From positions 1 to 64,000 of the forward strand of contig NZ_RAWA01000004.1 of the NCBI RefSeq assembly GCF_003611675.1: 64,000 bases of DNA, read 5' to 3'. Below are positions 32,975 through 41,172 of this stretch, piece by piece. The translations under genes were made by a program, and so were the position numbers. The notes under the pieces are model-generated. The model searched no databases, had not been told where the DNA came from, and was given only the letters and a program-made list of their open reading frames with translations. Origin of the DNA: Corallococcus sp. CA053C (GTDB taxonomy: Bacteria; Myxococcota; Myxococcia; Myxococcales; Myxococcaceae). Positions within the stretch are counted from its first letter, which is position 1; the number at the start of each line of letters is the position of its first letter.

Positions 32975-33030
32975 GGAATGCACCTCTCACCGCCAGCGTC
33001 CCCCATCCCCCTCGGGTCGTCCAGGGCGCC

Positions 33031-33917
33031 TCACATCGCCGCGTAGGCGCGGGCCAGCTCGTCGGCGAAGTCCTCGAAGCGCGTGGGCGTCGTGTTCGCT
33101 TGCGTGCGGCCCTCCAGCGAGCGGACCCGGCCGTCGTTGATGGCCTGGGCCAGCTCCACGTAGAGGCGCGCCAGGTCCTGGGAGAAGCCGCCCTCGACGA
33201 GCGCCCCCGCCATGTCGTCCGGGGGAAGCTTCACATACGGCAGCTCCGGCTGGCCGATGCGCTCCCCCAGGATGCGCGTGGCCTCGTCGTAGGTGAGGTC
33301 GCGGGGGCCCAGCAGTTCGCGCACCACGAACCCCTTCCAGTCCCTCGCGCGCAGCGCCGTCACCGCCGCGTCGGCGATGTCGCGCGTCGCGATCATCGGG
33401 ACGGGGCGCCCGGGCTCGACGACGTCCGCGTTGAGCCCCTGGTGGCGGATGACCGGCAGCACGTCGAAGAAGTTCTCGAAGAACGAACCCGCCCGCAGCA
33501 CCAGCACGTTCACGCCCGTGAGCCCGCGCAGCCGCGCCTCCTGCGCGTGCAGGCTGTCGATGGGGCCCGTGCCCCCCCCTGCTCCGCGCCCACGCTGCTC
33601 AGCGCGACCACGTGGCCCACGCCGCTCTCCCGCACGGCGGTGACGACGGCCTCACCCATCCGGGCCTGCTGCGCGCGGTAGTCCTCCACCCGCACGTCAT
33701 ACGGCAAGAGGGTGTAGGCCCCGCTGGCGCCCCGGAACGCCTCCGCCAGGAAGCCCGCGTCGCTGGAGTCCCCGACCCGGATCTCCGCGCCGGCCCCGGC
33801 CAGCGCGGCCAGCGACGCCTCCGAACGTCCGATGGCGCGCACCTGCTCGCCCGCGTGCAACAGCCCCTCCACGACCCTCCTCCCGGTACGACCGGTGGCT
33901 CCCATGACGACGATCAT
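33031..33917 (-). pseudogene. NmrA-like NAD(P)-binding protein, frameshifted
   Basis: The 5' part (MIVVMGATGRTGRRVVEGLL onward) carries the NmrA-type dinucleotide motif GATGRTG and HVVALSSVGAE, and then loses frame at a run of eight C (33572-33579). The 3' part resumes in another frame with NVLVLRAGSFFENFF to a stop at 33031 (ELARAYAAM). One more base in the run would rejoin both halves as a protein of about 295 residues, the normal size for this family of redox-sensing or ketone-reductase-like proteins. It is divergent from a damaged AraC-type gene. A sequencing slip in the homopolymer cannot be excluded. Confidence 0.75.
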
Positions 33918-34064
33918 TCCGCGACCTCCCTGTGAACGGGTGACTTGCATGCCGTCCAATATCGGCGCGACGCAGTGGTCTCTCAATGACAGCAGGTCCA
34001 GGATTCATGCCCGAACGTCCATCCCGCTGGACGCTGTGCGCCCGCGTCCCCCACACTCACCGGC

Positions 34065-34637
34065 ATGGATGAACGGGACGTCTGGCGCTCGGTGGATCCG
34101 CTCGGCGAAGCGCTGCACCTGCTGCGCATGCGCGGGGCGTTCTGCTGCAGCTCGGAGCTCTCCGCGCCCTGGGGGCTCGCGCTGCCGGCCATCCCCGAGT
34201 GCCTGATGTTCCACGTCGTGACGTCGGGCCAGTGCTGGCTGGAGGTCGAGGGCCACGACCGCGTCCTGCTCCAGCCCGGCGACCTCGCGCTGGTGCGCCA
34301 GGGCCTCTGCCACCGGCTGGTGAGCGAACCCGGCACCACCGCCGCCCCGCTGTTCGACCTGCCGCGCGAGGCCGTCAGCGAGCGCTATGAAATCCTCCGC
34401 CACGGCGGTGCGGGCGCCGCGACGAAGATGATCTGCGGCGCGGTCCGCTTCGACCATCCGACCGCGCGCCACTTCGTCGGCCTGCTGCCCCAGGTCATCC
34501 GCGTCAGCCGGGCATTCAAGCGCTGTCTCGGCGTCGCCCCTGGTACGTTCCGCCGCGACGCGGAGGCCCGCGAATGGGTGCTCCCCGGAGGCCTGGAGAA
34601 GGCCGGGGCCACCGGTTACGACACCCTCGAGGAATGA
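34065..34637 (+). CDS. AraC-type regulator with internal deletion of the DNA-binding domain
   Basis: 190 aa. Residues 1 to about 148 form the cupin-like ligand domain of the Cupin_6 AraC group (PLGEALHLLRMRGAFCCSSEL, VVTSGQCWLEVEGH, LLQPGDLALVRQG). Then LLPQVIRV runs straight into SRAFKRCLGVAPGTFRRD, which is the very last helix of an AraC DNA-binding domain. About 100 residues that would hold the first helix-turn-helix are missing without a frame break. The protein may still fold but should not bind DNA normally. Its usual partner, an NmrA-type gene, lies divergent 147 bp away and is also damaged. Confidence 0.75.
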   Translation: MDERDVWRSVDPLGEALHLLRMRGAFCCSSELSAPWGLALPAIPECLMFHVVTSGQCWLEVEGHDRVLLQPGDLALVRQGLCHRLVSEPGTTAAPLFDLPREAVSERYEILRHGGAGAATKMICGAVRFDHPTARHFVGLLPQVIRVSRAFKRCLGVAPGTFRRDAEAREWVLPGGLEKAGATGYDTLEE

Positions 34638-34652
34638 CAGAGGAGCTTCACC

Positions 34653-35117
34653 ATGATTGAAACACCTCGCATCGTCCAGACCGTCGCCCAGCTCACCGCC
34701 ATCGTCCCCGTGACCGTTGCCCGGAGCGAGATCCGGACCGTCATGGGCCCGGGCATCTCCGAGTTGATGGCCACCGTGGCCTCCCAGCACATCGCCCCCG
34801 CGGGCCCCTGGTTCACGCACCACCTGCGCACCGACCCGCAGGTGTTCGAGTTCGAGATCAGCGTCCCCGTCACGGCGCCCATCCAGGACCGGGGGCGCGT
34901 CCGGCCCGGCCTGTGGCCCGCCATGAAGGTCGTGCGCACCGTCTACCAGGGCCCCTATGAGGGCATGGGGCAGGCCTGGGGCGAGTTCGATGCCTGGATT
35001 TCCGCCCAGGGGCTCAAGGCGAGCCAGGACTTCTGGGAGGTCTATGCCGTGGGCCCGGAGTCCGGCTCCGACCCCACGCTGTGGCGCACGGAGTTCAGCC
35101 GGCGACTGCTCGACTGA
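34653..35117 (+). CDS. GyrI-like effector-binding domain protein
   Basis: 154 aa with AGGAG upstream of ATG 34653, 15 bp after the AraC-type gene and probably cotranscribed. It matches the GyrI-like small-molecule-binding domain (two-fold SHS2 repeats): TVAQLTAIVPVTVARSEI, EFEISVPVTAPI, MKVVRTVYQGPYEGMGQAW and ending DPTLWRTEFSRRL. Stand-alone members bind small toxic or drug-like molecules or modulate partner proteins. There is no DNA-binding domain here. Together with the AraC-type gene it may have formed a sensing unit. Confidence 0.85.
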   Translation: MIETPRIVQTVAQLTAIVPVTVARSEIRTVMGPGISELMATVASQHIAPAGPWFTHHLRTDPQVFEFEISVPVTAPIQDRGRVRPGLWPAMKVVRTVYQGPYEGMGQAWGEFDAWISAQGLKASQDFWEVYAVGPESGSDPTLWRTEFSRRLLD

Positions 35118-35149
35118 GCCAGCCCCCTCCCACCGCAATCCCTCTCACC

Positions 35150-36625
35150 TCAGTGGCTGGCGGACTCGTTGAAGACGTTCGCGCCGTAGATCAGGGCCGC
35201 CTCCCTCGCGTCGTCGCAGATGGCCGCGCACCCCTCCCCCGGGTGGTAACGACAGTCGTTGGTGACCTGGCCGGAGCTGCCATAGATGGGCCAGGACAGG
35301 CCGATGCAGCTCGCCTCCAGGGTCTTCCACCGCCAGTGGCTCAGGCACGCGGGGCCGGTCGGCTTCCACCCCGCCTCGAACTCCACCCCTGCCGGAGGGA
35401 TGGGATTGGCGGGAGGCGCGTTGATGGTGGGGGACAGGCCGTCCCACAGGCGGATGGGCGTGCCGTCGTGCGTGTACGAGGTGCCCTTGCCGCAGTAGTC
35501 GGCGCGGGCCATGCGGGTGCAGCTCCAGTGCGCCTTCGTCGTGGGCCCGGCCTGCGCTCCGTCCAGCCAGGGCTTGTAGCCCCAGCGGTAGCACTTGGCG
35601 ATGACCGCGTAATCACAGCCGAACGTGAAGGCGTCGGTGCTCTCCGTGCGGTTGCCCGCGGTGTCATAGAGCCCCCGCACCGGCACGGCCAGCGCCGAGC
35701 CCGCGGTCGGATCCGGGTTGCTTCCGCACAGCCGCCCGAGCGGCTGGGCGTCCGAGTCCAGCACCTTCACGCCGTAGAGGAAGGTCGCGCCGCTCGGGTC
35801 CCACGTGCCAGGGGACTCCGTGATGGCGACCTGCGAGGCGTTGGTGACCGTCTCCACCTCCAGCTGGGGCCCCGTCATGGCGCCCGAGTTCGTCTGCAAC
35901 CGGAGCCCCACGAGCTTGTCCGCGCGCAGCTCCTGGGTCGTCGCGGGGAAGACCCCCATGTCGCTGGCCAGGTCCAGGTTCCAGGCGTTGCCCGGCGTGG
36001 AGGCTCCGGCGAGCACGGTGTAGATGCCGCTGGCCGGGCACGTGAAGTAGGCGGACGGGCACGCCGAGATGCCGCAGCTCGGGGCCCCCGTGGTGAGATA
36101 CCCCGCCCCCTGGTATTCGCAGGGCCGTTCGCCCGAGCAGATCCGCATCACCGGTTCACCCGCGCAGCTCCCGGGAATGTCGCGGTGACAGATGCCTCCG
36201 CTGGTCATCGTCACCCGCGTGCCTGGAGTACAGGTGCCCTGCCCCTCCACCCCCAGCCCACACGCACGGGTGGCCCCCTGCGCGCCCGACGCCGTGCACG
36301 GCTGGAGGCTGGCGGTGGTGCCGTCCACCTGGAGCGTCATGTCCGCGACGAGCTCCCCCTTCTCCAGCCGCGACGCCGCCCTCCGGCGACGGCCCTCGAA
36401 CAGGACGGTGGAGTTCGCGAAGTACGCGGCCAGGTACGCGGTGCCGTGCAGCAGCGTGCCCTGCGAGTGGTAGCCGTCATTCCCGTCGGCGAAGTCCTGG
36501 GTGATCAGCCGCGGTGACGGCAGGTCCTCCCCCGGGGCGGACACCCCGCAGGCGACGAGGAACCAGACGGAGAGACACGCTGGGAGCAGGCGGGGAACGG
36601 ACTTCACGGGATGCACCTCGTTCAT
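35150..36625 (-). CDS. ADYC-domain lipoprotein
   Basis: 491 aa from ATG 36625. A signal peptide ends in the lipobox LVAC. The C-terminal half carries the ADYC domain found in myxobacteria, with CTRMARADYCGKGTSYTHDG as its signature, and many paired Cys (for example CDYAVIAKCYRWG, CIGLSW, CRYHPGEGCAAICDD). The N-terminal half is beta-rich, with Cys in CGLGVEGQGTC and CSGERPCEYQG. It is exported and lipid-anchored; the biochemical role is unknown. The 110-145 bp upstream of its start hold palindromes shared with the region before the FHA/sigma-54 gene, so common regulation is likely. Confidence 0.85.
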   Translation of the reverse strand: MNEVHPVKSVPRLLPACLSVWFLVACGVSAPGEDLPSPRLITQDFADGNDGYHSQGTLLHGTAYLAAYFANSTVLFEGRRRRAASRLEKGELVADMTLQVDGTTASLQPCTASGAQGATRACGLGVEGQGTCTPGTRVTMTSGGICHRDIPGSCAGEPVMRICSGERPCEYQGAGYLTTGAPSCGISACPSAYFTCPASGIYTVLAGASTPGNAWNLDLASDMGVFPATTQELRADKLVGLRLQTNSGAMTGPQLEVETVTNASQVAITESPGTWDPSGATFLYGVKVLDSDAQPLGRLCGSNPDPTAGSALAVPVRGLYDTAGNRTESTDAFTFGCDYAVIAKCYRWGYKPWLDGAQAGPTTKAHWSCTRMARADYCGKGTSYTHDGTPIRLWDGLSPTINAPPANPIPPAGVEFEAGWKPTGPACLSHWRWKTLEASCIGLSWPIYGSSGQVTNDCRYHPGEGCAAICDDAREAALIYGANVFNESASH

Positions 36626-36734
36626 GGAGTTGGAGGACCCTAGAGCAGCCGCCGTGCCAGGACCCTCTCCAGGCCCTTCGCGGCGTGAAGGAGGCCCGGC
36701 GAAGGTGGCAGGTGGCCTTTGCTGGCAGGACCGG

Positions 36735-36770
36735 CCGGCAAGTCTTGCCGGGGTCCGGCAAGGACTGCCG
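36735..36770. promoter_or_regulatory. Two palindromes upstream of the ADYC lipoprotein gene
   Basis: CCGGCAAG-T-CTTGCCGG (36735-36751, perfect) and the weaker CGGCA-AGGAC-TGCCG (36756-36770), with centres 20 bp apart. The same core occurs three times at 43252-43310. They lie between the kinase stop and the lipoprotein start, where an operator would be expected; binding is inferred. Confidence 0.55.
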
Positions 36771-36798
36771 CTGGGAGTGGCGCGTGGGGCGGTTTGGG

Positions 36799-39700
36799 TC
36801 AGAAGCGCGGCGTCGCGCAGACGCGCAGGCCCAGGAGTGCTTCGCGCAGCGTGCGCTCCACCACGTCCCGGTTCGCGGCATGCGCGGTCAGGTCGCTCTG
36901 GTACCAGCTCCCGCCCTGCGCGGAGGGCTGGTCGGGGACCACGTCCGAGCGCGTCCACTCCCACACGTTGCCGGCCAGGTCGTCCACGCCGAAGGGGCTG
37001 CGCGAGCGCGGGTGGCTGCCCACCTCGTCCGGGCCGAAGCCCAGGGGTTCACGGCCGTAGGTCAGATCGACGTTGGCGTCGTCCGGCCCCAGCCAGTCAC
37101 CGCCGGGGTAGCGGCGTCCGTCCGCGCCCCGGGCCGCCCGCTCCCACTCGCGCTCCGTGCACAGGCGCGCGAGGGGCACCCGGCCGGTGCGGTCCAGCCA
37201 TGCGACGTAGGCCAGCGCGTCGTCGTAGGAGATGGCGGACACCGGGAAGCGCCGCCAGTCCTGCACCGCGCGCCGGTTCCGCTTCCCGTAGCGCACGGGC
37301 TCGCCTTCCTTCGCGCTGTAGTGCGCCGAGGCCGGGCTCAACTCCAGACGCCAGTGGCCGTTCGCCTCCTCCACCAGGTCCACCACGGTGATGCGCTGGC
37401 GGTTGCCGGGCCGGCGCGCGTTGCGCTCCTTCGCGGGCAGGGACTCGAGGAAGGCGATGTAGTCGCCGAACGTCACCTCGTGTCGGGCGATGAGATAGGC
37501 GCCGGTCTCCACCTCGTGCAGGGGCGGCGCGTAGAAGAAGGCCCGGCGCAGGTATTCGCTCTCCGACGCGCCCTGGAGGAAGCGGCCGGGCGGCACGTAG
37601 ACGAAGCCCTCGGGGACCGCGGCGGTCGGCGGCAGCTTCAGGTCCAGCGTCAGGGCCTCACCGGGACGCAGCATCACGGGGGCGCGCACGGGGACGTGGC
37701 CGGGGGCCTCCAGCACGAGCACGTGCGAGCCCGGTGGCACCGATGCCTCGCGCAGGGGCGCGGTCCCGAGTTCGCGCCCTGGCAACGCCGGGTCCTCCGG
37801 TCCTGGACCGAGCAGGCGCACCCGCGTCCCCGGCGCGGAGGCCGCGAGGGTGATGCGCGCTGGCGCGGACAGCCCCGCCCTTCGCGCACCGGAGACGTCG
37901 TAGGCGGCGAGGCGCGTCAGCCACTGGGCGCGGACCTCGGGCTGCTGGTGGAGCGTGGCCCGTGACACGCGCTCCGCGAGGAGGTCCACGAGGAGGTCCC
38001 GTACGGTGGTGCGTCCGGGGGCCAGGCCCCACGCGGTCTCCAGCGAGGCCAGGGCGCGCAGCGAGTCCGTCTCGCCGTCCTGTTCGACCGCGAGGGCGCG
38101 GGACCAGACCTCCTCCGCGGCCTCGCGGTTCTGGCGCCCGGGCGCATCGAAGTGCGCGAAGGCCTCCTTGCGCAGCCGCTCCGCCTCCGCGTCCTCCGTG
38201 CGCGCGGTGTCGGCGTGGCTCCGGGCCTCGGCGAGCTGGCGGGTGATGCGCGCTTCCAATTGCGCCCTCGCCTGGAGGCGCGTGACGCCCACCGCGCCCA
38301 GCAGGGCCAGGGGTACGGCGATGGCGCCCGTCCAGCGCACGGCGCGGCGACGGCGGGCGACCTGCCGCGAGCGGGCGAGGAAGTCCGCCTCTTGCGACCG
38401 ACCGGGCCGCGTTCCCGCGAGGGTGGCCTCCGTGAGCTGCCGTCCCGCGTAGAGCAGCTCCACCGGGCGGCCCAGGCGTTGCCACTCGGCGGCGGCGCGC
38501 TCCAGGCGGTGACGGACGGCGCGCCGTTGTTCGTCCTCGCCCATCCATCCGCGCAGCGTGTCCCAGCCGGTGAGCAGGCTTTCGTGGGCGAGCGTGTAGC
38601 TGGCCTCGCCGCCCTCGGCCTCGCCCGCGGTGAGGAGCCGGCCCTGGACCAGCCCCTCCAGCACCGCGCGTCCCTCGCCGTCGTCCGGGCCTCGCAGCAG
38701 CTCCGTGACGGTGCGGCGCAGGCGCGTGCCTTCGGGGGTGACGAGCTCCAGGAACAGCTCACGCGCGCGGGGGCGCTGCTCCGGCCGCAGCCGCGCCACG
38801 ACCGCGTCCGCGTGGCGGGCCAGCGCGCCTTCGACGCCGCCCAGGGTCTCCAGCGCGGAGGCGGGGATGAGGCCCCGCTCCCGGTCGCGGGCGTCCCAGA
38901 GCGCGGCGAGCGTGAACTGCAACAGCGGCAGGCCGCCTTCGGTGCGCGCGGCGGCGGTGACGAGCGCGTGCTCCAGCTCCGCCGACTCGAAGCGCACGCC
39001 GAGCGCACGGGCCGGGCCGACCACCGCTTCGCGCAGGCCCTGCTCCGAGAGGGCGCGCAGCAGGTGCAGCGCGCGGGGCACCTCGTCGCCCAGGCCGGGC
39101 AGCGCCACCAGCCGGGTGAGACAGTCGCTGCGCGCGGTGGCCAGCACGCGTGTCCGGGGAGCGCGGCGCACCACGAGGGTCAGCTCCTCGGAGAGTCGCG
39201 CCGCCTGGGCGGGCTCCGAGAAGGTGACCAGCTCTTCGAGTTGATCCACGAAGAGCAACACCTGGGGCGCGCTGGCGGGACGGCGTCGCAGGGCTCGCGC
39301 CAGCACCCCGCTCTCTTCCGTCTCCAGCTCCGCGAGCAGGGCTTCCGCGGACCTGTCGAGCAGCGGGGCCAGGGCCTCCACCAGCGACTCCAGCGGACGC
39401 CGGCCCGGCGTGCAGGAGACGACGGCCCACGACGTTCCGCGCTCCCCCGGCTCCGCCCCGGCGATGAGCGCGGGCAATACCCCGGCGCGGCACAGCGACG
39501 ACTTGCCCACGCCCGAGTCGCCCGCGAGCAGGACGAAGGCATCACCGCGCAGGCGGTCCAGCACCTCGCGCACTTCGCTCTCGCGGCCGAAGAAGACGCC
39601 CCGGTGCGCGGCTTCAAAGGGCTGGAGCCCACGATAGGGATTGCCGGTGGGCAGCGCGCCCGCGCGGTCGGGGAGGCTCAGCGCCTCCAGGGCCTCGCGC

Positions 39701-41172
39701 AATGCATCGCCGGACGCGAAGCGGTGGGCTGGATTCCGCGACAGGCACCGATCCACCACGGTCGCCAGCCCGGGAGGAAGCGAAGAGGCCACTTCGGCGA
39801 GCGGACGTGGAGGCTGCTCCTGCACCGCGCGGCCTAGGTCCACCACGGGCACGCCGTCGTGGGGCGCGACGCCCGCGCACAGCTCGTAGAGCAGCACGCC
39901 CATCGCGTAAACGTCACTCGCGCGACTCGCGGCTTCACCGCGCCAGAGTTCAGGCGCCAGGTAGAGCGGCGTGCCCACGAGCGCGACGTGCTCCGGAACA
40001 GGGGTGCCGTCACCAGCGGTCGCACGGGCTCCAGCGTGCGCTTGCGCCACGTCACCAGGCGTGGACTGTGGCGTGGGCAGCGGCCGGAGGTCTTGCGTCG
40101 CGCGTGCTCCCGCGACGGCGTGCGGAGGCTGAGTGTCGACGGCAGGAGCCACGGGTCGAGCATCCACGGTGGCGCGCGAGGGTCGCGTGTCATCAGCGGG
40201 CAGAGCCCCGGGTCGAGCATCCGCGGTGGCGTTCGGGGAGCGCGCGTCAGCAGGCAGAGCTACGGGTCGAGCATCCGCGGTGGCGTTCGGGGAGCGCGCG
40301 TCAGCAGGCAGAGCTACGGGTCGAGCATCCGCGGTGGCGTTAGGGGAGCGCGCGTCAGCGGGCAGAGCTACGGGTCGAGCATCCGCGGTGGCGTTAGGGG
40401 AGCGCGCGTCAGCAGGCAGAGCTACGGGGCGAGCATCCGCGGTGGCGTTCGGGGAGCGCGCGTCAGCGGGCAGAGCCACGGGTCGCGCATCCACAGTGGC
40501 GCGCGAGGGTCGCATGTCGGCGTCTGGAGCCACGAGTCCGGCACCTGCGACGACCTGCGGCGGACGCGTGTCATCAGAGGGCAGAGCGACGGGTCGAGCA
40601 TCCGCGGTGGCTCGCGCCGTGCCAGCAACGGCCTCCGGAGCGGGCACCGCTGGCGGGCCCACGGGATCCGCACCCACGCTCCACTCGGCGAGCCCGAAGT
40701 CGAGCAGCTTCACCTCGCCGTCCTCCGACAGCACGGCGTTCGCGGGCTTGAGGTCGCGGTGGAGGATGCCTCGACGGTGCGCGGCGGCCAGGCCCCGCGC
40801 CAGGTCGATGCCGAGCCGCAGCACCCGTCCCCCCTCCACCGGCCGCGACAGCCGGTCCAGCGACTCGCCCCGGATCAGCTCGGACACGAGATACGGCTGG
40901 CCTCGCACCTCGCCCACACGGTGGATGGCCACCACGTTCGGGTGCTGGAGCCGGGCGATGGCGCGCGCCTCCTGGAAGAAGCGCGCACGCGCCGTCGGGC
41001 CCGGAAGCCCTCCCGCGGGCGTGGCGATGAACTTCACCGCCACCTGCCGGTCCAACAGCGTGTCGTGCGCCAGGAACACCCGCCCCATGGCACCGTGCCC
41101 CAGGGGGCGCAGCAGGCGGTACTCCTCGAACTCCCGCGGAGGATCCAGCTGCGGCCCGGGGGGCTGGCTCAT
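36799..41172 (-). CDS. Giant Ser/Thr kinase with repeat-filled activation segment, nSTAND ATPase and FGE-like domain
   Basis: 1457 aa. The kinase N-lobe starts EYRLLRPLGHGAMG and continues with VAVKF, HRDLKPAN and the DFG motif at Asp158. The APE motif (APELW, Glu408) follows only after some 250 residues of Ala/Asp/Pro-rich sequence, including five exact-length 18-residue repeats. Kinase subdomains SDVYAMGVLLYEL then resume. Next comes an nSTAND-type NTPase (GLQPFEAAHRGVFFGRE, P-loop GDSGVGKSS, FVDQLEELVTF), a membrane helix (IAVPLALLGAVGV), a coiled coil and a C-terminal formylglycine-generating-enzyme-like domain (YVPPGRFLQGASESE, GNVWEWTRSD, GGSWYQSD). The last domain is therefore probably periplasmic. 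The gene overlaps the FHA/sigma-54 activator gene by 4 bp. Confidence 0.9.
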   Translation of the reverse strand: MSQPPGPQLDPPREFEEYRLLRPLGHGAMGRVFLAHDTLLDRQVAVKFIATPAGGLPGPTARARFFQEARAIARLQHPNVVAIHRVGEVRGQPYLVSELIRGESLDRLSRPVEGGRVLRLGIDLARGLAAAHRRGILHRDLKPANAVLSEDGEVKLLDFGLAEWSVGADPVGPPAVPAPEAVAGTARATADARPVALPSDDTRPPQVVAGAGLVAPDADMRPSRATVDARPVALPADARSPNATADARPVALPADARSPNATADARPVALPADARSPNATADARPVALPADARSPNATADARPVALPADARSPNATADARPGALPADDTRPSRATVDARPVAPAVDTQPPHAVAGARATQDLRPLPTPQSTPGDVAQAHAGARATAGDGTPVPEHVALVGTPLYLAPELWRGEAASRASDVYAMGVLLYELCAGVAPHDGVPVVDLGRAVQEQPPRPLAEVASSLPPGLATVVDRCLSRNPAHRFASGDALREALEALSLPDRAGALPTGNPYRGLQPFEAAHRGVFFGRESEVREVLDRLRGDAFVLLAGDSGVGKSSLCRAGVLPALIAGAEPGERGTSWAVVSCTPGRRPLESLVEALAPLLDRSAEALLAELETEESGVLARALRRRPASAPQVLLFVDQLEELVTFSEPAQAARLSEELTLVVRRAPRTRVLATARSDCLTRLVALPGLGDEVPRALHLLRALSEQGLREAVVGPARALGVRFESAELEHALVTAAARTEGGLPLLQFTLAALWDARDRERGLIPASALETLGGVEGALARHADAVVARLRPEQRPRARELFLELVTPEGTRLRRTVTELLRGPDDGEGRAVLEGLVQGRLLTAGEAEGGEASYTLAHESLLTGWDTLRGWMGEDEQRRAVRHRLERAAAEWQRLGRPVELLYAGRQLTEATLAGTRPGRSQEADFLARSRQVARRRRAVRWTGAIAVPLALLGAVGVTRLQARAQLEARITRQLAEARSHADTARTEDAEAERLRKEAFAHFDAPGRQNREAAEEVWSRALAVEQDGETDSLRALASLETAWGLAPGRTTVRDLLVDLLAERVSRATLHQQPEVRAQWLTRLAAYDVSGARRAGLSAPARITLAASAPGTRVRLLGPGPEDPALPGRELGTAPLREASVPPGSHVLVLEAPGHVPVRAPVMLRPGEALTLDLKLPPTAAVPEGFVYVPPGRFLQGASESEYLRRAFFYAPPLHEVETGAYLIARHEVTFGDYIAFLESLPAKERNARRPGNRQRITVVDLVEEANGHWRLELSPASAHYSAKEGEPVRYGKRNRRAVQDWRRFPVSAISYDDALAYVAWLDRTGRVPLARLCTEREWERAARGADGRRYPGGDWLGPDDANVDLTYGREPLGFGPDEVGSHPRSRSPFGVDDLAGNVWEWTRSDVVPDQPSAQGGSWYQSDLTAHAANRDVVERTLREALLGLRVCATPRF
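40209..40478 (-). repeat. Five 54-bp tandem repeats inside the kinase gene
   Basis: Units begin at 40209, 40263, 40317, 40371 and 40425, with degenerate 57-bp relatives on both sides. Each encodes the 18-residue unit ATADARPVALPADARSPN. Units differ by only one to three bases, so copy number probably changes by recombination or slippage without breaking the frame. Confidence 0.9.

Noticed and set aside
40209-40478. Regular 54-bp direct repeats suggesting a CRISPR array
   Set aside because: There are no unique spacers; the units are contiguous, in frame, and encode an 18-residue protein repeat.
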